A stretch of 6,706 bases of DNA from Fidelibacterota bacterium (GTDB taxonomy: Bacteria > Fidelibacterota > Marinisomatia > Marinisomatales > UBA1611). Made by a program: the position numbers and the translations under genes. The notes under the pieces were generated by a model, which did no database searches, was not told the DNA's origin, and saw only the letters and a list, made by a program, of their open reading frames with translations. How positions within the stretch are numbered: the stretch's first letter is position 1; every line of letters begins with the position of its first letter. The DNA is taken from the NCBI GenBank assembly GCA_015658495.1, contig DQOT01000344.1:1-6706 (forward strand), written 5' to 3'. Positions 1 through 6,706 of the stretch are shown here, piece by piece.

Positions 1-631
1 AGGCTGTGGCACCGGAATAGCCATCAGGCCCTGCCACCCAAACTTTATCACCGGAAATTCGTCCTGGATAAGTAAAAAATAAAAATGCCCGAGCTACCAA
101 TGCAGGATTAAAAATATTCATTCCCACTCCGCCAAAGATCTCTTTACCGATTACAATACCAAAAGTGGTGGCCACCGCAACCTGCCAGAGTGGAATAGTG
201 GGCGGCATGACCAGTGGGATCAAGGCACAGGTAACCAAAAATCCGTCGGAAACAGGATGACGCCGAGCGACAGCAAACAGGAGTTCCCAGAATGCACCAG
301 ATGCAAAAGCCACAGCAATGATAGGCAGTATCTTCAAAGCGCCATTCATGAGATTTTCCTGCCAGGTAGACGTTTGTCCCAATGCGATTGCCATTTGATA
401 CCCGACATTCATGGCGCCAAAAACATAACAGGGGATCAAGGCAACTACCACCAGGATCATGACACGTTTTATATCAACACTATCACGAATGTGTGGACCG
501 GAATGAGTCCGTTTGTCTGTGCTGAAAAGGATAGTATCCGTGGCTTCAAAGATCGGGTAAAATTTTTCAAGTTTACCGCCCTCCTTAAATGTGGGAGCAA
601 CTTTATCTAATATTTTTCGGAGCCACTTCAT
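1..631 (-). CDS. nqrB: Na+-translocating NADH:quinone oxidoreductase subunit B, 3'-truncated by the window edge
   Basis: NqrB is an integral membrane subunit of the sodium-pumping NQR complex. It carries a covalently bound FMN and takes part in quinone reduction and Na+ uptake. I translated this frame directly: 210 complete residues from the ATG at 631, open to the left edge. Visible landmarks are an N-terminal cytoplasmic segment, HIRDSVDIKR at about 47-56 before the first membrane helix, SGAFWE at 111-116 (Gly112 and Glu116 align with Vibrio Gly140 and Glu144), PPTIPLWQ at 143-150, GKEIFGG at 162-168, NPALVARAFLFF at 175-186 and GYSGATA at 204-210. Thr209 in that last motif is the FMN-attachment threonine (Thr236 in V. 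cholerae). The loop after the first helix is shorter than in Vibrio. The start lies 3 nt past the nqrA stop, with a good ribosome site. About half the usual ~415 residues are present. The family call is secure. Confidence 0.97.
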   Translation of the reverse strand, partial: MKWLRKILDKVAPTFKEGGKLEKFYPIFEATDTILFSTDKRTHSGPHIRDSVDIKRVMILVVVALIPCYVFGAMNVGYQMAIALGQTSTWQENLMNGALKILPIIAVAFASGAFWELLFAVARRHPVSDGFLVTCALIPLVMPPTIPLWQVAVATTFGIVIGKEIFGGVGMNIFNPALVARAFLFFTYPGRISGDKVWVAGPDGYSGATA

Positions 632-634
632 GAT

Positions 635-1966
635 CTACCCTTCTACTTCCAGCAGATTCAATCCCTGGCGGATCACTGCGCCCACATCAATCTTACTGGG
701 ACAGGCAAAAGTACAAAGCGCAAAATCTTCATCATCACATTCCCACATGCCCAACTGTTCCATCTCTTCAATATCCTGGGCCAGGATAGCGCGATAAAGG
801 GCATTGGGATACACATCCATGGGCAGTACTTTTTCCCAGGCATTGATGGGCACCATGGCCCGGAGTTCACCATTTTGGGCTGTATTAAAATTGAAAAGCT
901 TTTCACCAAAAGTCAGGAAGGAATTGGTAAGACTATATTTTGACTCATTGCTACCAAGCGCAAGCATACCCATGAAGGGTCGGTCAACAGAATCTAAGAT
1001 AATGCTTACAGATGAATCATAAAATCCCAGGAAATTATCTTTCTCGACAGTATGGCCTGTCAGGATATCACCTGAAACGAGTCTTGCTGGTTCATCCATA
1101 TCCTGGTTTGTGATCAGGGAACCGATGTTGGCGCCTACTTTTGCAAAAACAGTCTGTGGATTCGTTGCGCCGGAACCCCCTACAGAGACGATGACATTGG
1201 GTTGATAAGAACCGGTTAAAAATAATTTCCCCAGCGTGATCACATGCTGTGCATCCACAGTCCAAATAATATCATGGGGTTTAATGGGTTTCGAATGATG
1301 GATTTGGATGCCCACATTTCCTGCGGGATGGGGACCGGAAATGGTCTGCACTTCAGCGTTTTGGAGTTCAATCACATTTCTGCTTGTCACAAATACTCGT
1401 CCATCGGTGAGTTTACTCAATGCTATGATACCGGCCTGAAAGGCCTCCTTTTCAGATTCAATAACTGTTCTCAAATCAACGGACAAGGGTGCCGTATTCA
1501 CAGCTGAAATAAAAATATCTCTCGGTGAATCTTTTGGATTCGCTACTTTATTGAAAGGACGCTGGCGAATCAGGGGGAAAAGATTCGCTTCTAAAATTCT
1601 GTTTAATATCGTGGGGCGATCTGAAGATGCCAATTGGTCAAAAGTAAAAGATTGCCCTGAAATAGAATCATTCCCTTCTATCTTGATCTCAATTTTTTCA
1701 ATGACATGGCGGGCACCAAATTGGATGGTTTGAACCGTTCCATTGGCAGGGGAAGCCCATTTGACTTCCGGTTTGGTTTTATCAAAAAATAAAGGTGAGC
1801 CGATCTGGACCCGATCACCTTCACTTACCATTCGCTTCGGCTTTACACCCCGAAAGGTTTTGGGAGAAATGGCCACACTGTCTGAACCGGGAATGGATAA
1901 GACATCCTTTGAAGGAATACCAGCAATCCGTATATCGTGTCCTTTTTTTATAAAGATATGGTTCAT
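635..1966 (-). CDS. nqrA: Na+-translocating NADH:quinone oxidoreductase subunit A
   Basis: NqrA is the peripheral cytoplasmic subunit of the Na+-NQR complex. It contacts NqrB and has been linked to quinone binding. The protein has 443 residues, close to the 446 of Vibrio NqrA, so it appears complete. It begins with the family-typical IKKGHDIRIAG (about 6-16). An N-terminal lipoyl-like/barrel-sandwich region follows, with KPEVKWASPANG at about 65-76. Further landmarks are IRQRPFNK (133-140), GPHPAGNVGIQIH (211-223), LFLTG (248-252), MVPINAWEKVLPMD (371-384) and the C-terminal DDEDFALCTFACPSK (411-425), all matching the Vibrio protein as I recall it. No transmembrane segment is evident, as expected. 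The ATG at 1966 has no good Shine-Dalgarno at normal distance; a GAGG lies about 28 nt upstream, too far to serve. nqrB follows after 3 nt. nqrA lies 69 nt after nuoN, so it either has its own promoter in that gap or is read through from nuo. Confidence 0.97.
   Translation of the reverse strand: MNHIFIKKGHDIRIAGIPSKDVLSIPGSDSVAISPKTFRGVKPKRMVSEGDRVQIGSPLFFDKTKPEVKWASPANGTVQTIQFGARHVIEKIEIKIEGNDSISGQSFTFDQLASSDRPTILNRILEANLFPLIRQRPFNKVANPKDSPRDIFISAVNTAPLSVDLRTVIESEKEAFQAGIIALSKLTDGRVFVTSRNVIELQNAEVQTISGPHPAGNVGIQIHHSKPIKPHDIIWTVDAQHVITLGKLFLTGSYQPNVIVSVGGSGATNPQTVFAKVGANIGSLITNQDMDEPARLVSGDILTGHTVEKDNFLGFYDSSVSIILDSVDRPFMGMLALGSNESKYSLTNSFLTFGEKLFNFNTAQNGELRAMVPINAWEKVLPMDVYPNALYRAILAQDIEEMEQLGMWECDDEDFALCTFACPSKIDVGAVIRQGLNLLEVEG
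638..644 (-). promoter_or_regulatory. Ribosome binding site of nqrB
   Basis: The sense-strand sequence AGAAGGG lies 6 nt before the nqrB ATG at 631. It is embedded in the last codons of nqrA, whose TAG stop falls inside the spacer. It matches a Shine-Dalgarno core with one mismatch. It supports the chosen nqrB start and suggests translational coupling with nqrA. Confidence 0.7.
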
Positions 1967-1971
1967 GTTGA

Positions 1972-2000
1972 ACTAAATATGTAAATATGTAAAACCTCAA
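1972..2000 (-). promoter_or_regulatory. Possible weak sigma-70-like promoter before nqrA
   Basis: In the nuoN-nqrA spacer, the sense strand has TTGAGG (2000-1995), exactly 17 nt, then TTTAGT (1977-1972). The first matches TTGACA at 4 of 6 positions and the second matches TATAAT at 4 of 6. Transcription would start about at the nqrA ATG, giving a leaderless message, which would fit the missing Shine-Dalgarno. In such AT-rich DNA this match can arise by chance, and the host may use a different promoter consensus. This is tentative. Confidence 0.2.
1974..1993 (-). repeat. Short tandem repeat, period 8, 2.5 copies
   Basis: The sense strand reads TTTACATA twice in perfect tandem, followed by a further TTTA, ending 7 nt before the nqrA ATG. 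It could be two adjacent binding sites for a regulator or simply AT-rich spacer. No function can be assigned from the sequence. Confidence 0.5.
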
Positions 2001-2011
2001 CGGTACCCGTT
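1999..2011 (-). repeat. Small perfect inverted repeat in the nuoN-nqrA spacer
   Basis: The sense strand carries arms AACGG and CCGTT around a 3-nt centre GTA. In RNA a flanking U-G pair would extend the stem to 6 pairs. A run of four T follows the stem after 4 nt (1994-1991). It is too short and the T run too poor to call a rho-independent terminator with confidence. It may be a weak attenuating hairpin, an operator or chance. It is the most GC-rich element in an otherwise AT-rich gap. Confidence 0.4.
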
Positions 2012-2035
2012 ACATAATTACGTTTTAATTAATTA

Positions 2036-3526
2036 TTAAAGTGTTTGAATAAAAAAGGTCAGAGAATTTTGGACCCAGTCTGCAACAGGTGTCCAATAGA
2101 TTCCCAGGATAACCGTTGGAATGGCGGTAGCGAGAAGCATGCCAGCCATAACTGTGGGCGGTTGCAGGATGGTATCCTTTCTTTCACCTTCCAGGAACAT
2201 GACTTTCACAACACGGAAATAATAATAAAGTGAAACCACACTGTTGATACCACCTACAACAACTAACCAATAAAACTGGTTTCCCCCTTTGATCAGTGAT
2301 GCGAAAATATAAAATTTTCCAATGAATCCAGCTGAAGGAGGCAATCCGGTGAGGGAAATCATAAAAATGGTCATGGCCACACCGACCATAGGCATTTCCC
2401 AGCCCAGACCCTTATAATCATCAAACGTTTCACCGCCTGTTTTATTCTTTACAATGATCACCACAAAGAATGCGCCCAGATTCATAAAAAGGTACATGAC
2501 CAAATAGATCATAATGGCATAGACACTGTCGCCGGACATGACCGGCATGGCCAGTAACATATACCCGGCATGGGCTATACTGGAGTATGCTAACATTCGT
2601 TTAATATTATTTTGCTGGATGGCGACGACGTTCCCAAGGGTCATGGTAATAACAGCCAACAGGCTCATAATGTTTGCCCAGGGCAATGATGCAACCGATG
2701 AAGCATCCAATCCACCCATGGCACCGCCGTCTGCTAATACTTGGTTAAAAAAGCGAATCATCATTGCAAAAGCACCGGCCTTGGGTGCAATAGATAAATA
2801 AGCCGTAATGGTTGTGGGGGCGCCTTCATAGACGTCCGGTGTCCAAAAATGAAAAGGAACAGCAGAAACCTTATATCCGAACCCGGCCAAAACCATGAGC
2901 ATGGCCATCATCAATGCGGTATTTGCACTGGGGTCCATGGTCATGATTGCTTGTTGGATCTGGAAATAATTGGTGCTGCCTGTAAGTCCATAAATATAAC
3001 TCAGCCCAAACAACATGATCCCCGATGAGAATGCCCCATAAACCACGTATTTTAATCCCGCTTCGTTGGAACGGGTATTCTGTTTTAAATATCCCGCCAG
3101 AACAAAGGACATGATGGATACAATTTCAATAGATATATAAACCATGATCAGGTCCACTGTAGAAACCATGAGGAATAATCCAAATACAATAATGCCCAGC
3201 AAAGTAAAATATTCACCTTTCCGGTAATCTTCCAATTCCCCCGATTGTAAACTGACGATGGAAACAAAGATCGTTGCCAGAATCACAATCAGTTTAAAGA
3301 AGGATGCGAATGGATCCAGGACAATGGAATCGGTGAAAAGGGTTGTGATTCGTTCTTCCTGTAAACAGATAGCACCGGCAACCGCAATAAGACCGGCAAC
3401 TAACACCCAGCCCACATTTCCTGATTTGGATTTATCAATGGTTAAATCATAAATGATCGCACCCAAGATCACACCCGTCAGGATCAATTCCGGATAATAA
3501 AAAGAAAGACTTTGCAGATTGGTCAT
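2036..3526 (-). CDS. nuoN: NADH-quinone oxidoreductase subunit N (complex I, proton-pumping membrane arm)
   Basis: NuoN is one of the three antiporter-like subunits of respiratory complex I. It sits in the cytoplasmic membrane between the quinone end of the arm and NuoM, and moves one proton per cycle. The protein has 496 residues (E. coli 485) and is hydrophobic throughout, with many membrane helices. Channel residues are visible: Glu134 in ISIEIVSIMSFVLAGY, Lys219 in GFGYKVSAVPFHFWTPDVYEGAP (about 215-237), Lys249 in IAPKAGAF, and Lys404 in SAGFIGKFYIF. These line up with E. coli Glu133, Lys217, Lys247 and Lys395. QQNNIKRMLAYSSIAHAGYML (about 304-324) is the usual signature of the second half of the antiporter fold. 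The start is ATG at 3526, 9 nt after the nuoM stop, with only a weak purine-rich AAGAGA before it. It is the last gene of the canonical L-M-N order. Confidence 0.98.
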   Translation of the reverse strand: MTNLQSLSFYYPELILTGVILGAIIYDLTIDKSKSGNVGWVLVAGLIAVAGAICLQEERITTLFTDSIVLDPFASFFKLIVILATIFVSIVSLQSGELEDYRKGEYFTLLGIIVFGLFLMVSTVDLIMVYISIEIVSIMSFVLAGYLKQNTRSNEAGLKYVVYGAFSSGIMLFGLSYIYGLTGSTNYFQIQQAIMTMDPSANTALMMAMLMVLAGFGYKVSAVPFHFWTPDVYEGAPTTITAYLSIAPKAGAFAMMIRFFNQVLADGGAMGGLDASSVASLPWANIMSLLAVITMTLGNVVAIQQNNIKRMLAYSSIAHAGYMLLAMPVMSGDSVYAIMIYLVMYLFMNLGAFFVVIIVKNKTGGETFDDYKGLGWEMPMVGVAMTIFMISLTGLPPSAGFIGKFYIFASLIKGGNQFYWLVVVGGINSVVSLYYYFRVVKVMFLEGERKDTILQPPTVMAGMLLATAIPTVILGIYWTPVADWVQNSLTFFIQTL

Positions 3527-3535
3527 TCTTGTCTC

Positions 3536-5080
3536 TTACATTCCGGCAATAGTTGCCAGGGATACCACTTGGTGAATAATCACATCCATGGTGCTGGCAA
3601 TAATATCCAGAAACGGAGCCGGATAAATTCCTAAGAAAATGGTAATCACCAGCAAAGGCACAACCGTAAAGAGTTCTAAGCGGTTGATCTCTGGTAAAGT
3701 TTTGTATTTCTCGTTGAGTTCTCCGAAGAAGATCCGTTGGAAGGCCCACAGGAAGTAGGCTGCATTTAACAATATTCCGATAGTAGAGGCAATAACAATT
3801 CCTTTATAAACTGGGAATGCGCCAATGAAACACATGGCTTCACTGATGAAGCCAGAAAGTCCGGGAAGACCAAGTCCTGCAAAAAAGGCCACTGCAGTGA
3901 TTCCGGTATAGATGGGCATTTGTGCTGCTAATCCGCCAAACCCGGCAATTTCCCTGTGGTGGGCACGTTCATAGATCACACCCACTAAAATAAAGAGCAT
4001 GGCCGAAATGGTTCCGTGATTGAACATCTGGAAAACGGCACCGCCCAGTCCCGCCTGGGCTGCTCTCAGGTTCAAACCATTGGATTCTCCGGCAGCGATG
4101 ACAGCTGCCATGCCAATCAGCGCATAACCCATATGATTCACACTGGAATAGGCCACTAGTTTTTTCAAGTCTGTTTGGGCCAGGGCACAGAGTCCGCCCC
4201 AGATCACATTAATGAGCCCCAGACCTGCCAAGGCACCGGAGAACCAATACACACCGTCGGGCATCAATCCGTAATTGATTCGGAGAATACCATAGATACC
4301 CAATTTCAGCAGGATTCCTGCCAGCAATACAGAGATGGCCGTTGGAGCTTCAACATGTGCAAGAGGGAGCCAGGTGTGGAAGGGGAAGACCGGGACTTTA
4401 ATGGCAAACCCGATAAATAAAAGAATCCAAATCACCTTGATAGCACTCATGCCCCACCACATGACACCGTTCAAAGCTTCCGGTGCCACACGCATGAGTT
4501 CCAGAATATCAAATGTTTTTCCACAGGTAAAGTATAGACCCAGGATTCCAATCAACATCAATACAGAGCCAAACAACGTGTAAAGAAAGAATTTAATGGC
4601 TGCATACTCGCGTTGGGGACCGCCCCAAATTCCTATCAGGAAATACATGGGGAGAAGCATGACTTCCCAGAAAATATAGAACAGGAAAAAATCCATGGAT
4701 AAGAAAACACCCATGATACCTGTATCTAATAACAGGAATAAGGCGAAATACCCTTTCACCGCCTTGTTAATATTCCAACTGACAAATACGCCAATGAAAC
4801 ACAAGAGCGCCGTCAAAATCGCCATGGGCAGACTCAATCCATCAACGCCGAGAATGTAGGTTATGTTGAAAGACGGGATCCATTCAGCCCGTTCCATGAA
4901 TTGCATGCTGCCATTCCCCGCATCATAATTCTGCCAGAGAACCAGGGTCAACAGGAACTGCAATCCGGTTGCAACCGCGGCCGTGATCTTGATCACATCC
5001 TCTTTGTCCCGGGGAATAAATGCAATGGCCGCCATCCCAATGATGGGTAACCAAATTAACCAACTGAGAATATTTTCCAT
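3536..5080 (-). CDS. nuoM: NADH-quinone oxidoreductase subunit M (complex I, proton-pumping membrane arm)
   Basis: NuoM is the middle antiporter-like subunit of the complex I membrane arm, between NuoN and NuoL. The protein has 514 residues (E. coli 509), polytopic from end to end. Channel residues are all in place: Glu139 in FWEVMLLPMYFLIGIWGG (from about 137), Lys228 in AIKVPVFPFHTWLPLAHVEAPTA (about 226-248), Lys259 in LAGILLKLGIYG, and Glu414 in LSGFISEAMCFIG. They correspond to E. coli Glu144, Lys234, Lys265 and Glu407. TDLKKLVAYSSVNHMGYALIG (about 303-323) is the conserved helix of the quinone-oxidoreductase/Mrp antiporter family. The start ATG at 5080 follows a strong Shine-Dalgarno and gives the N-terminus MENILSWLIWLPIIG, normal for the family. 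It lies 25 nt after nuoL and 9 nt before nuoN, hence the same transcript. An Mrp antiporter subunit is the main alternative, but the L-M-N context rules for NuoM. Confidence 0.98.
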   Translation of the reverse strand: MENILSWLIWLPIIGMAAIAFIPRDKEDVIKITAAVATGLQFLLTLVLWQNYDAGNGSMQFMERAEWIPSFNITYILGVDGLSLPMAILTALLCFIGVFVSWNINKAVKGYFALFLLLDTGIMGVFLSMDFFLFYIFWEVMLLPMYFLIGIWGGPQREYAAIKFFLYTLFGSVLMLIGILGLYFTCGKTFDILELMRVAPEALNGVMWWGMSAIKVIWILLFIGFAIKVPVFPFHTWLPLAHVEAPTAISVLLAGILLKLGIYGILRINYGLMPDGVYWFSGALAGLGLINVIWGGLCALAQTDLKKLVAYSSVNHMGYALIGMAAVIAAGESNGLNLRAAQAGLGGAVFQMFNHGTISAMLFILVGVIYERAHHREIAGFGGLAAQMPIYTGITAVAFFAGLGLPGLSGFISEAMCFIGAFPVYKGIVIASTIGILLNAAYFLWAFQRIFFGELNEKYKTLPEINRLELFTVVPLLVITIFLGIYPAPFLDIIASTMDVIIHQVVSLATIAGM

Positions 5081-5083
5081 CCT

Positions 5084-5089
5084 CTCCTC
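5084..5089 (-). promoter_or_regulatory. Ribosome binding site of nuoM
   Basis: The sense-strand GAGGAG lies 3 nt before the nuoM ATG at 5080, in an all-purine stretch of 10 nt. The core is a strong match to the anti-Shine-Dalgarno, although the spacing is shorter than usual. It supports the ATG at 5080, since no other nearby start gives a better N-terminus. Confidence 0.65.
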
Positions 5090-5105
5090 TATTTACTCAT
5101 TCGAG

Positions 5106-6706
5106 TTAAAATGACTGGATGATCATTAAAACGATCACCCCTGCTGTCACATACAGCAAATAATTTTGAAGTTTACCGGTCTGAATTTTCTTGAGCCTGG
5201 ACCCAATAATTTCAGTGATCCGGCCTGTACCGTCCACCAGTATTTGGTCAATGACATCGTAATCAAATTTACCAGTAACACGGCTGGCCCAAGCAGTAAC
5301 GTGTCCAAATCCATTGATGAAATATTTGTCATATAAGTCCCAATCGATCCAGGCGATCTTTTTCGCCAGCCGAATTGTGGGCTGATACAAATATTTATCG
5401 TAATTCTCATCAAAATAATATTTATTCAAACTCCAGTCGTACATAAATCCTGCGCGCTTGCCCCACGTTTCGGCAGAGAGTACCTTTTTCAAATACATGA
5501 GAACGGCCAACCCAATGCCCAATGCTGCCGCACCAATGGAAATACCCATGGCAAGATTGTGAGCATGATGTGCCCCTTCTTCGATTGCATATGCAGAAAG
5601 ATTCCCGGGGACGACAGCATCCATTGGTAGTACAAGAGTGTTGAACCAACTTCCGTGCGTCGAAATTGGATTGAAGTGTGGCAACGTGTACCAAATGGCA
5701 ACACTCAAGGTGCCCAGTAAAACAAGGGGCCCAGTCATTTCTTTCGGTGATTCATGAATATCATCGATCAGTTCCGGCATTTGGGGTTCACCATGAAAAG
5801 TCATAAACATCATGCGGAACATATAAAAAGCTGTAATAGCTGCTGCACCAAAACCGAAAACAGGGAGTAAAAAATGTTCCGGGTGGTGCTGGGCGAACGA
5901 CAACGTTCCTGCAAGAATAGCATCCTTGGAAAGGAAACCGGAAAACAGCGGCACACCAGCAATGGCCAGGGTACTCACCAGCATGGACCAATAAGTAATG
6001 GGCATTTTATCCTTGAATCCGCCCATGTTGCGCATATCCTGGGGATCGGTCTCATGATCGTGTTTTTCATGGAGGGCATGGTGCATGGAATGGATCACAG
6101 AACCGGAACCGTAAAACAAGTTTGCCTTAAACATGGCATGGGTCACCAAATGAAAAAATGCTGCTGTATAAACACCGGTGCCCACTGCCAATATCATATA
6201 GCCCAATTGACTTACGGTGGAGTAAGCTAAAACTTTTTTAATATCATTTTGGGTAATAGCGATGGTGGCCGCAAACAGGGCCGTGAAACCACCCACATAG
6301 GCTACCACCAGCAAGGCTTCGGGCGTGAATAAAGGAAAAAGTCGCACGGCTAAATACACACCGGCCGCAACCATAGTGGCTGCGTGCATCAATGCGGAAA
6401 CAGGTGTGGGGCCTTCCATGGCGTCCGGCAGCCAAATGTGGAGCGGGAATTGTGAAGATTTAGCCATGGCACCGAGAAATAAACCAACGCCGGCTAATGT
6501 CAGGGTTGTCCCGGAGAGCATGCCAGTTGCTACGCCGTCAAAAATATCACTGAACGCGAATGAACCGATAGCGGTATAGATCAACATGATGCCAATAAAA
6601 AATCCAATATCACCAACACGGTTGGTCAGGAATGCTTTTTTGGCCGCATCGGCGGCTGTATCTTTCTCGAACCAGTGACCGATCAATAAATAGGAACTGA
6701 CCCCCA
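5106..6706 (-). CDS. nuoL: NADH-quinone oxidoreductase subunit L, 5'-truncated by the window edge
   Basis: NuoL is the outermost antiporter-like subunit of complex I, with a long lateral helix that runs along the membrane arm. The frame is open to the right edge. The TTG at 6686 is not a start but an internal leucine, because the upstream codons read GVSSYL and give the conserved SYLLIG segment. So 532 complete residues are present and roughly 120-150 N-terminal ones are missing. Numbering from the first complete codon: Lys82 in AKSSQFPLHIWLPDAMEGPTPVSALMHAATM (His107), QNDIKKVLAYSTVSQLGYM (about 152-170), HLVTHAMFK (185-193) and Lys260 in SGFLSKDAIL. These match the channel residues of E. 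coli NuoL. A His-rich stretch at about 205-217 lies in a loop. The C-terminal ~120 residues, from about WGKRAGFMYDWSLNKYYFDE on, form the lateral-helix region and the final anchor helix ending in IQSF. nuoM follows 25 nt later. Confidence 0.97.
   Translation of the reverse strand, partial: GVSSYLLIGHWFEKDTAADAAKKAFLTNRVGDIGFFIGIMLIYTAIGSFAFSDIFDGVATGMLSGTTLTLAGVGLFLGAMAKSSQFPLHIWLPDAMEGPTPVSALMHAATMVAAGVYLAVRLFPLFTPEALLVVAYVGGFTALFAATIAITQNDIKKVLAYSTVSQLGYMILAVGTGVYTAAFFHLVTHAMFKANLFYGSGSVIHSMHHALHEKHDHETDPQDMRNMGGFKDKMPITYWSMLVSTLAIAGVPLFSGFLSKDAILAGTLSFAQHHPEHFLLPVFGFGAAAITAFYMFRMMFMTFHGEPQMPELIDDIHESPKEMTGPLVLLGTLSVAIWYTLPHFNPISTHGSWFNTLVLPMDAVVPGNLSAYAIEEGAHHAHNLAMGISIGAAALGIGLAVLMYLKKVLSAETWGKRAGFMYDWSLNKYYFDENYDKYLYQPTIRLAKKIAWIDWDLYDKYFINGFGHVTAWASRVTGKFDYDVIDQILVDGTGRITEIIGSRLKKIQTGKLQNYLLYVTAGVIVLMIIQSF

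Noticed and set aside
257..610. Plus-strand open frame of 117 codons
   Set aside because: It lies wholly antisense to nqrB, whose minus-strand frame is continuous and matches the family across this stretch. The plus-strand product shows no recognisable domain.
1991..2011. Rho-independent terminator after nuoN
   Set aside because: The stem is only 5 bp (6 with a wobble pair), and the T run is four bases long and starts 4 nt after the stem. This is below what I would call a terminator, so it is listed only as an inverted repeat.
3447..3749. Minus-strand 100-codon frame overlapping the end of nuoM and start of nuoN
   Set aside because: It is out of frame with both genes over their conserved parts. 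The NuoM C-terminus and NuoN N-terminus in their own frames are normal, so there is no sign of a fusion or frameshift.
5874..6230. Plus-strand open frame of 118 codons antisense to nuoL
   Set aside because: The minus-strand frame here encodes highly conserved NuoL motifs. The plus-strand product resembles no family and is explained by the codon pattern of the real gene.
6684..6686. TTG as a start codon for nuoL
   Set aside because: The frame continues upstream to the window edge with family-conserved residues (GVSSYL before LIG), so this TTG is an internal leucine and the gene is cut by the window.
1..6706. CRISPR arrays, tRNA or rRNA genes, insertion sequences
   Set aside because: The five coding frames fill nearly the whole window, and the gaps (3, 69, 9 and 25 nt) are too short for such elements. 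No long or regularly spaced repeat was seen.

Overview
The window is a single run of five co-directional genes, all read on the minus strand (right to left), for membrane respiratory enzymes. In transcription order they are: the 3' part of nuoL (runs off the right edge), nuoM, nuoN, then nqrA and the 5' half of nqrB (runs off the left edge). All five were recognised from protein sequence. No frameshift or broken gene was seen, and the plus-strand open frames look like shadows of these genes.

The right two thirds (about 2036-6706) is the distal end of a complex I operon in the usual L-M-N order. It encodes the three antiporter-like subunits of the proton-pumping membrane arm. Spacing is tight: 25 nt between nuoL and nuoM, 9 nt between nuoM and nuoN. 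The lysines and glutamates of the proton channels that fall inside the window are all present.

The left third (1-1966) starts a second, unrelated NADH:quinone oxidoreductase, the Na+-translocating NQR. NqrA is complete. NqrB is cut just after the conserved Ser-Gly-Ala-Thr motif, whose threonine carries covalent FMN. nqrA and nqrB are separated by only 3 nt, so they are surely one operon, and nqrCDEF would be expected past the left edge. The only real gap is the 69-nt, AT-rich spacer between nuoN and nqrA. It holds a small inverted repeat, a period-8 repeat and a weak promoter-like arrangement, and it is the likely control point between the two systems.

Together the genes would let the cell feed NADH electrons into the quinone pool by two routes, one building a proton gradient and one a sodium gradient. 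That fits an aerobic or facultatively respiring Gram-negative bacterium of a saline habitat. The moderate base composition, the style of the Nuo proteins and the absent or weak Shine-Dalgarno sites before nqrA and nuoN are compatible with the Bacteroidota/Marinimicrobia (FCB) side of the tree. This placement is an impression, not a demonstration. I see no undescribed system here. The most noteworthy point is the head-to-tail placement of nuo and nqr.
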